This document shows positions 7,946 through 16,210 of a stretch of DNA of 42,252 bases, piece after piece. Position 1 is the first letter of the stretch. Each line of letters starts with the position of its first letter. Under the pieces are notes generated by a model, which did not search any database, was not told where the DNA came from, and saw only the letters and a list, made by a program, of their open reading frames with translations. The position numbers and the translations under genes are program-made. The DNA comes from Derxia lacustris (GTDB taxonomy: Bacteria > Pseudomonadota > Gammaproteobacteria > Burkholderiales > Burkholderiaceae_E), in the NCBI RefSeq assembly GCF_002105195.1, contig NZ_MUHU01000012.1, positions 1 to 42,252 of the forward strand, read 5' to 3'.

Positions 7946-8733
7946 GCGGCGTCGGCGTCGGGCGCGTCGGCCTCGACGGTGAGCTGGACCGCATCGGCGG
8001 CGAACAGCGTGATGCCGGCCTCCACCGCCACGCCGGCCGCATCGACATTGGTGTAGCTGACCACCAGTACCGGCTGGGCCGCCGGGCGCGCGAGCGCATC
8101 GGCCTCGGCCTGCGTGGGCAGGCGGCAGGCGATGCTGCTGCGCTGGCGCGTGTAGTCGGCCACGCCAAGCCGGGCCAGCGCGCCGGTGATGCTGCCGGCG
8201 GCGGCGAATGCCTCGGCCATGCCGGCCAGACGCGGGCAGGGAAACGCGGCGGTACTGATGCCGATCGGCCGGCCGCGCACCGAGGCACGGGTGCGCAATA
8301 TCTCCACCGTGGTGCGCGCGCCCACGCCGAGCGCCCGGGCCCAGTCGCCGGCCGGCTCGATGGCGCAGTCGAGCAGCTCGCGCCGGGCCCGTTCGCCGAT
8401 GCCGGCGAGGCTGTCGGTCAGCCGGGTGCGGCGGCGCAGCGCGTAGTCGAGCACCAGCTCGCGCACATAGGTGCCGCTGCCGTGCAGCACCTTGACGAAG
8501 CCCTCGCGCGCGAGCGCCTGCATGGCCTGGCGCAGCGTGTGGCGGTTGACGCCGAAGCGCTCGGCCAGCGCGCTTTCGTTGGGCAGGCGCGCGCCGGGGG
8601 CAAAGCGGCCGGCGGCGATGTCGTCGCGCAGCGCGGCGGCAATGGCCTCCCAGCGGCGCGGCGCGGCCGGCGTCTCGACCGGCGCGGCCGGCGGCACGGT
8701 GGACGAAGCGGGCGCGAGCGTGGTTCTGGGCAT
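7942..8733 (-). CDS. phnF: Phosphonate metabolism transcriptional regulator PhnF (GntR/HutC family)
   Basis: 263 residues. A winged helix-turn-helix at about 28-95 includes LPNESALAERFGVNRHTLRQ and the wing VLHGSGTYV. It is followed by a UTRA-type effector domain (~115-250) typical of the HutC subfamily. The first ~27 residues are an Ala/Pro-rich tail. PhnF represses phosphonate genes in other bacteria. ATG at 8733 is chosen because upstream codons in this frame run through the operator region. It is divergent from phnG across a 127-base gap containing a perfect palindrome, consistent with control of itself and of phnGHIJKLM. Confidence 0.92.
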   Translation of the reverse strand: MPRTTLAPASSTVPPAAPVETPAAPRRWEAIAAALRDDIAAGRFAPGARLPNESALAERFGVNRHTLRQAMQALAREGFVKVLHGSGTYVRELVLDYALRRRTRLTDSLAGIGERARRELLDCAIEPAGDWARALGVGARTTVEILRTRASVRGRPIGISTAAFPCPRLAGMAEAFAAAGSITGALARLGVADYTRQRSSIACRLPTQAEADALARPAAQPVLVVSYTNVDAAGVAVEAGITLFAADAVQLTVEADAPDADAA

Positions 8734-8775
8734 GGTCAACAAGTTGTCACGGCCGACGGCCGATACTTGGTGCAA

Positions 8776-8795
8776 AGTATAGTCATCTAGATGAC
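8776..8795. promoter_or_regulatory. Probable PhnF operator and overlapping divergent -10 elements
   Basis: GTCATCTAGATGAC at 8782-8795 is a perfect 14-bp palindrome. Directly beside it, the minus strand reads TATACT (8781-8776), a good -10 for phnF, and the plus strand reads TATAGT (8778-8783), a possible -10 for phnG. A repressor bound to the palindrome would cover both. GntR/HutC regulators bind palindromes of this size. The -35 elements are not clear. Assignment to PhnF is by position. Confidence 0.65.
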
Positions 8796-8860
8796 ATCGG
8801 CGTGATGCGCGACCCGCTGCGGCCCGCGCCGACGCCGCCCTGCCCGGAGCCCGCGCCGCC

Positions 8861-9376
8861 ATGCCACCGCCCGACCAAGCCCGCAGCGACGCTGCCGCCA
8901 CCCGCCCGCCGCCCGCCAATGCCACCCAGCAGGCCCGCCGCGACTGGCTCGCCGTGCTGGCGCAGGCGCCGCGCGCCAGCCTCGCGCGGCTGGCGCCGGC
9001 CGCCGTCGCCGGTCATGCGTTTGCATGGCTGCGCCGGCCCGAGATCGGGCTGGTGATGCTGCGCGGACGCATCGGCAACAGCGGCGACCGCTTCAACCTG
9101 GGCGAAGCCAGCGTCACCCGCTGCGCGCTGCGCTGCGAGCATGGCGGCGCCGTCACCGTGGGCCTGGGCCATGTGCTGGGCCGCGACGAGCAGCGCGCCG
9201 AATGGATTGCCGCGCTCGACGCCCTGCTCCAGCAGCCGGCGCTGCACGGTGCTCTGATGGCCAGCACGGTCGAGCCGCTGCGCGCCGATCTGGCCGCCGC
9301 GCGCGCCGCCGAGCAGGCCCGGCTGGCGCCAAGCCGGGTGCGCTTCCACGAACTGCAGGCCGAGGTCGCGCGATGA
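8861..9376 (+). CDS. phnG: C-P lyase subunit PhnG
   Basis: 171 residues, slightly longer than usual because of a ~22-residue Ala/Pro-rich N-terminal tail. PhnG is part of the PhnGHIJ core complex that builds and cleaves alkylphosphonate-ribose intermediates in the cytoplasm. Conserved features include RRDWLAVLA near the start of the fold, the RPEIGLVMLRGRIGNSGDRFNLGE block (~59-82) and the GLGHVLGRDE segment. It opens the phnGHIJKLM operon and its stop overlaps the phnH start (ATGA). Confidence 0.93.
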   Translation: MPPPDQARSDAAATRPPPANATQQARRDWLAVLAQAPRASLARLAPAAVAGHAFAWLRRPEIGLVMLRGRIGNSGDRFNLGEASVTRCALRCEHGGAVTVGLGHVLGRDEQRAEWIAALDALLQQPALHGALMASTVEPLRADLAAARAAEQARLAPSRVRFHELQAEVAR

Positions 9377-10005
9377 ACGCCGCCACGCTCGATCTGGCCC
9401 GGCTCGCGCCCGGCTTTGCCGATCCGGTGCATGACGCGCAGGCCGTGTTCCGCCGCCTGCTCGATGCGACGGCGCGGCCGGGCCGGGTGCAGACGCTGCC
9501 GGCAACGGTCGAGCGCCGGCTCGGCCGGCCGGCGGGCGCGGGCCCGGCGCTGGCCGCCACCGCGCTCACCCTGCTCGATGGCCAGACCCGGCTCTGGCTT
9601 GCGCCCGCGCTGGCCGACGCCGCCGACTGGTGCCGCTTTCACACCGGCGCGCGGATCGCGGCCGATGCCGGCGGCGCCGATTTCGCATTCGCGCCGGCCG
9701 ACGCGGTCGATGCCGCGCTCTGGCAAACGCTCTCCGCCGGCAGCGACGCCGCGCCGCAGGACAGCGCCACGCTGGTGGTCGAAGTGCCGGCGCTCGACGC
9801 CGCGCCGGGCGCCCTCGGCCTGCGCCTGACCGGCCCGGGCATTGCCGATGAGCAGCGGCTTGCCGTCGCCGGCCTGCCGCGCGAGTTCTGGCTGGCGCGC
9901 ATCGCCGACCAGGCCGGCTATCCGCGCGGCGCCGATCTGCTGCTGATGTGCGGCACGCGGCTCGCCGCCGTTCCGCGCTCGACCCGCATTGCGCTGGAGG
10001 ACTGA
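9373..10005 (+). CDS. phnH: C-P lyase subunit PhnH
   Basis: 210 residues. PhnH is a structural subunit of the C-P lyase core, with a fold resembling a PLP-dependent transferase but no cofactor. Conserved blocks are GFADPVHDAQAVFRRLLDA and RPGR near the N-terminus, LRLTGPGI around residue 155, FPRGADLLLMCG-like YPRGADLLLMCG and the terminal AVPRSTRI. The start overlaps the phnG stop by ATGA; phnI follows after two bases. Confidence 0.93.
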   Translation: MNAATLDLARLAPGFADPVHDAQAVFRRLLDATARPGRVQTLPATVERRLGRPAGAGPALAATALTLLDGQTRLWLAPALADAADWCRFHTGARIAADAGGADFAFAPADAVDAALWQTLSAGSDAAPQDSATLVVEVPALDAAPGALGLRLTGPGIADEQRLAVAGLPREFWLARIADQAGYPRGADLLLMCGTRLAAVPRSTRIALED

Positions 10006-10007
10006 GC

Positions 10008-11156
10008 ATGTACATCGCGGTCAAGGGCGGCGCGGCCGCCATCGCTGCCGCCGAGCGGCTGCTGGCCGAGGCCCGGCGCGGCGATCCGGCGCTGCGCGCC
10101 ATCGAGGTGGCGCAGATCCGCGAGCAGCTCGGGCTGCTGGTCGATCGCGTCATGGCCGAAGCCGCGCTGCACGATCCCGAGCTGGCTGCGCTCGCGCTCA
10201 AGCAGGCGCGCGGCGATGCGATCGAGGCGGTGTTCCTGCTGCGCGCCTTCCGCACCACGCTGCCGCGCTTTGGCCATGCCGAGCCGCTCGACACCGCGCG
10301 CATGCGGCTGCGGCGCCGCGTGTCCTCGGTGTTCAAGGACTTGCCGGGCGGCCAGCTGCTCGGCGCCAGCTTCGACTACACCCAGCGCCTGCTCGACTTT
10401 GCGCTGGCCGGCGCCGAGGCGGCCGAAGGCGAATTGCTCGCCACGCCGCTGGCGCCGCCGCCCGCCGGCACGCCGGTCGCTGGCCCGGCCGCTACCGGCG
10501 CCTGCAACGATGCCCAGGTCGATGCCGACACCGCGCCGCCGGCGCTGGCCCGCCTGGTCGCCGAGCAGCTGATCGAGCCCTGCCTGCCCTCGCCCGGCGA
10601 TCCCGAGCCGCCCGACATCACGCGCGACCCGCCGGCCTATCCCATGAACCGCGCCGCGCGCCTGCAAATGCTCGCGCGCGCCGACGAGGGCTGGGTGCTC
10701 GGCCTCGGCTATTCATCGCAGCGCGGCTATGCCTTCACCCATCCGTTTGCCGGCGAGCTGCGCGCCGGCGCGGTGACGGTCGAGTTCCAGCCCGACGAGT
10801 TGGGCTTTGCCATCGAGCTCGGCGAGGTCGACGTGACCGAGTGCCAGATGCTCACGCAATTCGTCGGCAGCGCCGCCACGCCGCCGCAATTCACGCGCGG
10901 CTACGGGCTGGTGTTTGGCGCCGGCGAACGCAAGGCGATGGCGATGGCGCTGGCCGACCGCGTGCTGCGCGCCGACGAGTTCGGCGACGAACTGACCAGC
11001 CCGGCCCAGCAGCAGGAATTCGCGCTGGCCCACAGCGACAACGTCGAGGCGTCCGGCTTCGTCCAGCACCTCAAGCTGCCGCACTACGTCACCTTCGAGT
11101 CGGAGCTGAAGCTGCTGCGCGAGCTGCGCGGCGCCGCGCAGGGAGCCGCCGCATGA
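10008..11156 (+). CDS. phnI: C-P lyase subunit PhnI (nucleosidase)
   Basis: 382 residues, the typical size. With PhnG, PhnH and PhnL, PhnI replaces adenine of ATP by the phosphonate to form the ribose-1-phosphonate triphosphate. Recognisable are the N-terminal MYIAVKGGAAAI, the FRTTLPRFGHAEPLDT block (~82-97), FKDLPGGQLLGASFDYTQRLL and the C-terminal GYGLVFGAGERKAM and VEASGFVQHLKLPHYVTF. ATG at 10008 is two bases after the phnH stop; an upstream in-frame extension overlaps phnH. It overlaps phnJ by ATGA. Confidence 0.95.
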   Translation: MYIAVKGGAAAIAAAERLLAEARRGDPALRAIEVAQIREQLGLLVDRVMAEAALHDPELAALALKQARGDAIEAVFLLRAFRTTLPRFGHAEPLDTARMRLRRRVSSVFKDLPGGQLLGASFDYTQRLLDFALAGAEAAEGELLATPLAPPPAGTPVAGPAATGACNDAQVDADTAPPALARLVAEQLIEPCLPSPGDPEPPDITRDPPAYPMNRAARLQMLARADEGWVLGLGYSSQRGYAFTHPFAGELRAGAVTVEFQPDELGFAIELGEVDVTECQMLTQFVGSAATPPQFTRGYGLVFGAGERKAMAMALADRVLRADEFGDELTSPAQQQEFALAHSDNVEASGFVQHLKLPHYVTFESELKLLRELRGAAQGAAA

Positions 11157-12019
11157 ACGCACCGCAGCTCGACTTCACCCTGCCGGCGGCCGGCTACAAC
11201 TTCGGCTACCTCGACGAAAACACCAAGCGGATGATCCGCCGCGCCCTGCTCAAGGCGGTGGCCGTGCCCGGCCATCAGGTGCCGTTCGGCTCGCGCGAAA
11301 TGCCGCTGGCCTACGGCTGGGGCACCGGCGGCATCCAGCTCACGGCCGCCGTCATCGGCCGCGACGATGTGCTCAAGGTCATCGACCAGGGCTCGGACGA
11401 CACGACCAACGCGGTCAACATCCGCCGCTTTTTCGCGCGCGTGACCGGCGTGGCGACGACCGAGCGCACGCGCGAGGCCACGCTGATCCAGACCCGCCAT
11501 CGCATCCCCGAGGCGCCGCTGACCGAGGCCCAGGTGCTGGTCTATCAGGTGCCGCAGCCCGAGCCGCTCTACAAGCTGGAGCCGCGCCGCGCCGAGGCCA
11601 CGCGGCTGCATGCGTTTGCCGAGTACGGGCTGATGAACGTCAAGCTCTACGAGGACATCGCGCAGTGGGGCCGCATCGATGCGAGCTACGACCATCCGGT
11701 GCTGGTGAATGGCCGGCATGTGATGGCGCCGTCGCCGATCCCGAGCTTCGACAATCCCAAGCTGCATCGCATGCCGGCGCTGCAACTGTTCGGCGCCGGG
11801 CGCGAGAAGCGGCTCTACGCGGTGCCGCCCTATACCGACGTGCGCAGTCTCGACTTCGACGATCACCCGTTCCGCGTCGAGCCGCAGGGCCATGCCTGCG
11901 AGTTCTGCGGCAGCACCGACACCTGGCTCGATGAAGTGCCGCTCGACGACGGCGGCAGCCTGTGGAGCTGCTCCGATACCGACTTCTGCCGCGAACGGCG
12001 AGAGGAGCACGGCGAATGA
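11153..12019 (+). CDS. phnJ: C-P lyase PhnJ, radical SAM carbon-phosphorus bond-cleaving enzyme
   Basis: 288 residues. PhnJ cleaves the C-P bond of ribose-1-phosphonate-5-phosphate using a 4Fe-4S cluster and S-adenosylmethionine. The cysteines lie at C249, C252, C273 and C279: a C-x2-C-x20-C-x5-C pattern very close to that of the E. coli enzyme, with the last Cys the presumed thiyl radical residue. The N-terminal FGYLDENTKRMIRR and the PLAYGWGTGGIQ block are also standard. The complete cysteine set implies an active enzyme. It overlaps phnI and phnK by four bases on each side. Confidence 0.97.
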   Translation: MNAPQLDFTLPAAGYNFGYLDENTKRMIRRALLKAVAVPGHQVPFGSREMPLAYGWGTGGIQLTAAVIGRDDVLKVIDQGSDDTTNAVNIRRFFARVTGVATTERTREATLIQTRHRIPEAPLTEAQVLVYQVPQPEPLYKLEPRRAEATRLHAFAEYGLMNVKLYEDIAQWGRIDASYDHPVLVNGRHVMAPSPIPSFDNPKLHRMPALQLFGAGREKRLYAVPPYTDVRSLDFDDHPFRVEPQGHACEFCGSTDTWLDEVPLDDGGSLWSCSDTDFCRERREEHGE

Positions 12020-12792
12020 ATCTTCACGACACGCCGCTGCTCAGCGCCCGCGCGCTCGGCTTTGCGCATCCGGGCGCTGCCGGTGCCTGGGCGCTGCGCG
12101 ACATCGACCTCGACCTGCATGCCGGCGAGGTGGTCGCCATCGTCGGCGAATCGGGCTCGGGCAAGAGCACGCTGCTCAATCTGCTGGCCGGCCGGCTCGC
12201 GCCGCGCACCGGGCGCGTGGACTATCGCGGCGCCGATCTGCATGCGCTGCCCGAGGCCGAACGGCGCCGGCTGGCGCGCACCGAATGGGGCTTTGTCGAG
12301 CAGAACCCGGCCGACGGCCTGCGCATGAACACCAGCGCCGGCGCCAACATCGGCGAGCGGCTGATGGCGCTTGGCGAGCGCCGCTACGACACGCTGCGCG
12401 CCGCCGGCGCCGACTGGATGCAGCGGGTCGAACTCGATCCGGCGCGCATCGACGACAGCCCGCGCGCCTTCTCGGGCGGCATGCGCCAGCGCTTGCAGAT
12501 CGCGCGCAATCTGGTCACGCATCCGCGGCTGGTGCTGATGGACGAGCCGACCTCCGGCCTCGACGTGTCGGTGCAGGCGCGGCTGCTCGATCTCATCCGC
12601 GTGCTGGTGGCGCGGCTGCGGCTGTCGGCGCTGATCGTGACCCACGATCTGGGCGTGGCGCGGCTGCTCGCGCATCGCACGGTGGTGATGCAGGCCGGCC
12701 GCATCGTCGAGCAGGGGCTGACCGACCGCGTGCTCGACGATCCGCGCCATCCCTACACGCAATTGCTGGTCGCCTCGGTGGTGACGCCATGA
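12016..12792 (+). CDS. phnK: C-P lyase ABC-type ATPase PhnK
   Basis: 258 residues. PhnK is an ABC ATPase that docks on the PhnGHIJ core rather than on a membrane permease. It has Walker A GESGSGKST (~42-50), Q-loop in GFVEQNP, signature FSGGMRQRLQIA, Walker B LVLMDEPTSGLD, and the switch His in IVTHDLG. The C-terminal HPYTQLLVAS extension resembles peptide-transporter ATPases, which is normal for PhnK. ATG at 12016 overlaps the phnJ stop; an open extension to 11962 lies inside phnJ and is rejected. Confidence 0.95.
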   Translation: MNLHDTPLLSARALGFAHPGAAGAWALRDIDLDLHAGEVVAIVGESGSGKSTLLNLLAGRLAPRTGRVDYRGADLHALPEAERRRLARTEWGFVEQNPADGLRMNTSAGANIGERLMALGERRYDTLRAAGADWMQRVELDPARIDDSPRAFSGGMRQRLQIARNLVTHPRLVLMDEPTSGLDVSVQARLLDLIRVLVARLRLSALIVTHDLGVARLLAHRTVVMQAGRIVEQGLTDRVLDDPRHPYTQLLVASVVTP

Positions 12793-13610
12793 ATGCGCTG
12801 CTGCATCCCGCCGACGGCCAGCCGCGCCACCTGGGCGCGCCGCTGCCCGCCGCCAACGAGCCGGCCGCGCCGGTGCTGAGCGTGCGCGGCCTGGCCAAGA
12901 CCTTCACCCTGCATCTGCGCGGCGGCATCACGCTGCCGGTGCTCGACGCCATCTCCTTCGACCTGCATGCCGGCGAATGCCTGGCGCTGGTCGGCGCCTC
13001 GGGGCGCGGCAAGTCCACGCTCATGAAATGCCTGCACGGCAGCTATGGCGCCGACGCCGGCAGCGCGGTGCTGCATCACGCCGACGGCAGCAGCACCGAG
13101 CTGCTGAGTGCCACGCCGCGCGAAACGATTGCGCTGCGCCGGCGCGAGATCGGCTATGTGAGCCAGTTCCTGCGCGCGCTGCCGCGCCTGCCCGCGCTCG
13201 ACGTGGTGGCCGAGCGCGCGCTCGAAGCGCTCGATGCCGACACGGCAGCCGACGCTGGCAGCGCCCGCGCCGCCGATCTGCACGCCGCCCGCCTCGCCCA
13301 GGCCCGCGAGCGCGCTGCCAGCCTGCTCGCCCGGCTCAATCTGCCGGCCAGCCTGTGGCAGCTGCCGCCGGCCACCTTCTCGGGCGGCGAGCAGCAGCGG
13401 GTGAACATCGCGCGCGGCTTTGTCCAGCCGGCGCGGCTGCTGCTGCTCGACGAGCCGACCGCCTCGCTCGACGCCGCCAACCGCCGCGTCGTCATCGAGC
13501 TGATCCGCGAAGCCTGTGCCGCCGGCGCCGCCGTGCTCGGTATCTTTCACGACGAGGAAGTGCGGCGCGCCGTCGCCAGCCGCGAACTCGACTTCGACGC
13601 CCTGCCCTGA
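12789..13610 (+). CDS. phnL: C-P lyase ABC-type ATPase PhnL
   Basis: 273 residues. PhnL is the second ABC ATPase of the pathway and is needed with PhnI, PhnG and PhnH for ribose-phosphonate synthesis. It has Walker A GASGRGKSTLMK (~74-85), the family-typical YVSQFLRALPR, signature FSGGEQQRVNIA, Walker B LLLLDEPTASLD and FHDEEVR at the switch region. It carries an extra ~30-residue N-terminal tail and an Ala-rich insert around 145-165 (AADAGSARAADLHAARLAQA) compared with the E. coli protein. It overlaps phnK by ATGA. Confidence 0.94.
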   Translation: MNALLHPADGQPRHLGAPLPAANEPAAPVLSVRGLAKTFTLHLRGGITLPVLDAISFDLHAGECLALVGASGRGKSTLMKCLHGSYGADAGSAVLHHADGSSTELLSATPRETIALRRREIGYVSQFLRALPRLPALDVVAERALEALDADTAADAGSARAADLHAARLAQARERAASLLARLNLPASLWQLPPATFSGGEQQRVNIARGFVQPARLLLLDEPTASLDAANRRVVIELIREACAAGAAVLGIFHDEEVRRAVASRELDFDALP

Positions 13611-13627
13611 CCCGCCCCGGACCCGCC

Positions 13628-14767
13628 ATGACCGAGCTGCTCCTCGACCACGCCCGCCTCGTTCTCGCCGACGAAATCGTCGACGGCCATCTGCTGCTGC
13701 GCGACGGCCGCATCGCCGCCGTCTGCGAAGGCCGCAGCGGCCTGCCCGGCGCGCTCGACCTGGGCGGCGACCTGCTGCTGCCCGGCCTGGTCGAGGTGCA
13801 TACCGACAATCTCGAACGCCATGTGATGCCGCGGCCCAAGGTGCTGTTCCCGATGCAGAGCGCGATGCAATCGCACGACGCCGAGATTGCCGCCGCCGGC
13901 ATCACCACCGTGCTCGACGCGATCGGCGTCGGCGATCCGTATGGCGACGGCTTTCGCGCCCATGACCAGAGCGCGCTGCTCGCGGTGCTCGATGCGCTCG
14001 ACGCCGCCGGCGCCCTGCGCGCCGACCATCACATCCATGTGCGCTGCGAGCTGCCGGCCAGCAATGCGCGCGAGCTGTTCGCGCCGTTTGCGCATCACCG
14101 CCGGCTGCGCCTCATCTCGCTGATGGACCACACGCCGGGCCAGCGCCAGTGGACCGAGATCGAGCATGCCCGCGTCTACTACACCGGCAAGAAGGGCTGG
14201 ACCGACGCCCGGTTTGCCGAGGAAGTGGCCATCGCGCCCGAGCGCCAGCGGCTGCATGCCGCGCCCAACCGCACCTGGTTTGCCGACTTCGCGCGCGAGC
14301 ACGACGTGGCGCTCGCCACGCACGACGACACGACCGTGGCGCATGTCGACGAGGCGCATGCCCTCGGCGCCGGCATGAGCGAATTCCCGACCACGCTGGC
14401 GGCGGCGCAGCGCGCCCACGGCCTGGGCATGGCGACGGTGGCCGGCGCGCCCAATGTCGTGCGCGGCGGCTCGCACTCGGGCAATGTCGCGGCGGCCGAG
14501 CTTGCGCGCGCCGGCGTGCTCGATGCGCTGTCGTCGGACTATGTGCCGGGCAGCCTGTTGCAGGCGGCGTGGCGGCTGGTCGGCGATGCCGGCCTGGCGC
14601 TGCCGGCGGCGGTGCGCTGCGTGACGCGGGCGCCGGCGCTGGCCTGCCGGCTGCCGGATCGCGGCGCGCTGGCGCCGGGGCTGCGCGCCGATCTGGTCCG
14701 CGTGCGCGAGGTGGGCGGGCTGCCGGTCGCGGTCGAGACCTGGGTCGCGGGGCGGCGCGTGGCCTGA
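13628..14767 (+). CDS. phnM: RPnTP hydrolase PhnM (alpha-D-ribose 1-methylphosphonate 5-triphosphate diphosphatase)
   Basis: 379 residues. PhnM is an amidohydrolase-superfamily enzyme that removes pyrophosphate from the ribose-phosphonate triphosphate before PhnJ acts. Metal-site motifs are visible: LLLPGLVEVHTDNLERH (~49-65), the metal-bridging Lys in YYTGKKGW (~180-187), LATHDD and the C-terminal SSDYVPGS. It begins 17 bases after phnL and closes the operon. It converges on the HD-domain gene with only three bases between the stop codons, so no room exists for a terminator hairpin. Confidence 0.95.
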   Translation: MTELLLDHARLVLADEIVDGHLLLRDGRIAAVCEGRSGLPGALDLGGDLLLPGLVEVHTDNLERHVMPRPKVLFPMQSAMQSHDAEIAAAGITTVLDAIGVGDPYGDGFRAHDQSALLAVLDALDAAGALRADHHIHVRCELPASNARELFAPFAHHRRLRLISLMDHTPGQRQWTEIEHARVYYTGKKGWTDARFAEEVAIAPERQRLHAAPNRTWFADFAREHDVALATHDDTTVAHVDEAHALGAGMSEFPTTLAAAQRAHGLGMATVAGAPNVVRGGSHSGNVAAAELARAGVLDALSSDYVPGSLLQAAWRLVGDAGLALPAAVRCVTRAPALACRLPDRGALAPGLRADLVRVREVGGLPVAVETWVAGRRVA

Positions 14768-14770
14768 GCC

Positions 14771-15352
14771 TCAGCCCATCATCACGCCCGGAATCATCGC
14801 CAGAAAGTGATCGAGCGGCGGCGTCGGCTGGCCCGGAAGCTTGGCCAGATCGTCCCAGCAGCGCAGCCGCAGCGCATCGGCCGAGAACGGCAGCGCATCG
14901 AAGGCGGCGACCTCGGCGCGCGTCATCGGCCCGCCCTGCAACTCCAGCGAATGCAGCGACGCCGGCGACAGCATGGCCGCGTAGTCGGCATGCGCCGCCA
15001 CCAGATAGCGCTTGGCATCCACATGCAGCCGGATCGGCGCCAGCACGTCGGAGCCGAAGGCATCGCCGAGCAGCGCCATCGCGCGCAGCTCGTGCGCGTC
15101 GTCGGTGGCGTCGTCCTCGGTCGCATGAAAATGGCCGATGTCGTGCAGCAGCGCCGCCACGATCAGCGCCGGCGTGGCCCGGGCGCGCTCGGCCAGATCG
15201 GCGCATTGCAGCGCATGTTCGAGCGCGGTCACGCTCTCGCGCCGCGCGCCTTCGTAGGGGCGATGGCCGTGGCCGGCAAACAGCACGGCGATGCGGCCGA
15301 CGGTCTGCATCTGGCGCGCGTCGAGCAGGGCGGGATTCAGGTCGATGGTCAT
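14771..15352 (-). CDS. PhnZ-like HD-domain protein of phosphonate operons
   Basis: 193 residues. It matches the HDIG-type family associated with phosphonate operons. PhnZ and TmpB in this family are mixed-valence diiron oxygenases that cleave 1-hydroxyphosphonates with O2. The motif set is present: RPYEGARRESV, LEHALQCADLA, ALLHDIGHF, DDAHELRAM and RLHVDAKRYL, supplying the iron-binding His and Asp residues. The RPYEG Tyr and the following Glu resemble the residues that shield the PhnZ iron site. No PhnY-type 2-oxoglutarate hydroxylase, the usual partner, is in the window. It is the last gene of the phnCDE unit, 30 bases after phnE. Confidence 0.85.
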   Translation of the reverse strand: MTIDLNPALLDARQMQTVGRIAVLFAGHGHRPYEGARRESVTALEHALQCADLAERARATPALIVAALLHDIGHFHATEDDATDDAHELRAMALLGDAFGSDVLAPIRLHVDAKRYLVAAHADYAAMLSPASLHSLELQGGPMTRAEVAAFDALPFSADALRLRCWDDLAKLPGQPTPPLDHFLAMIPGVMMG

Positions 15353-15382
15353 GGCGGGCTTCTTTTTGGTTGGGGAGGTGCG

Positions 15383-16201
15383 TCAGACCAGGCGCTTGCG
15401 CAGCCAGGCCGAGCCCAGGTCGATGACCGACACGCTCAGCACCAGCAGCAGCAGCACGGCGGCCGTGCGCGCGTATTCAAAGCCGCGGATCAGCTCCCAC
15501 AGCACCATGCCGATGCCGCCCGCGCCGACCATGCCCACCACCGACGCCGAACGCACATTCGACTCGAAGCGGTAGAGCGCATACGACAGCCACAGCGGCA
15601 GCACCTGCGGAATCACGCCGTAGACGATCTCGGCCAGCGGATGCGCGCCGGTGGCGCGAATGCCCTCGACCGGCTGCGGATCGATGGCCTCGACCGCCTC
15701 GCTGAACAGCTTGGCCAGCACGCCGGTGGTGTGGACCCACAGCGCCAGCACGCCGGCAAACGGCCCCAGCCCCACGGCCACCACGAACAGCAGCGCGAAC
15801 ACCATCTCGTTGATCGAGCGGCAGGCGTCGAGCACGCGGCGCACCGGCTGATGCAGCCACCACGGCGCGATGTTCTCGGCCGCCAGCAGCCCGAGCGGCA
15901 CTGCGCCGACGATGGCCAGCGCCGTGCCCCAGAGCGCGATCTGGAAGGTGACCAGCAGCTCGGCGAGGTCGCCGCGCCAGTCGCCGAAATCGGGCGGGAA
16001 GAAGCCGCGCGCGTACTCGGCCATGTTGCCGGCGTCGCGGAACAGGTCGGCCGGGCGCATGTCGGCGCCCTTCCACGACAGCGCGAGCAGCGCCAGCAGC
16101 AGGCCCCAGCCGAACAGCGCGAGGCCGCTGGCGCGCGGCGGGCCGGGCGGGCGCGCCGCCAGCGCCGCCACGCCCGCGCCGCTTTCGGGCAAGGGATGCA
16201 T
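15383..16201 (-). CDS. phnE: Phosphonate ABC transporter permease PhnE
   Basis: 272 residues. This is the single inner-membrane permease of the phosphonate importer, with about six membrane segments. The first ~30 residues are cytoplasmic and Pro/Ala-rich. The region from [17 protein letters not shown] onward is the binding-protein-dependent permease domain, and the EAA-type coupling loop is in [19 protein letters not shown] (~178-196). The gene is intact, unlike the frameshifted E. coli K-12 phnE. It lies 9 bases downstream of phnD. Confidence 0.93.
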   Translation of the reverse strand: MHPLPESGAGVAALAARPPGPPRASGLALFGWGLLLALLALSWKGADMRPADLFRDAGNMAEYARGFFPPDFGDWRGDLAELLVTFQIALWGTALAIVGAVPLGLLAAENIAPWWLHQPVRRVLDACRSINEMVFALLFVVAVGLGPFAGVLALWVHTTGVLAKLFSEAVEAIDPQPVEGIRATGAHPLAEIVYGVIPQVLPLWLSYALYRFESNVRSASVVGMVGAGGIGMVLWELIRGFEYARTAAVLLLLVLSVSVIDLGSAWLRKRLV

Positions 16202-16210
16202 GCCGCCGCC

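Noticed and set aside
8734..8860. Pho box at the phnG promoter
   Set aside because: Only a single TTGTCAC half-site is seen (8744-8750), with no partner at an 11-base step.
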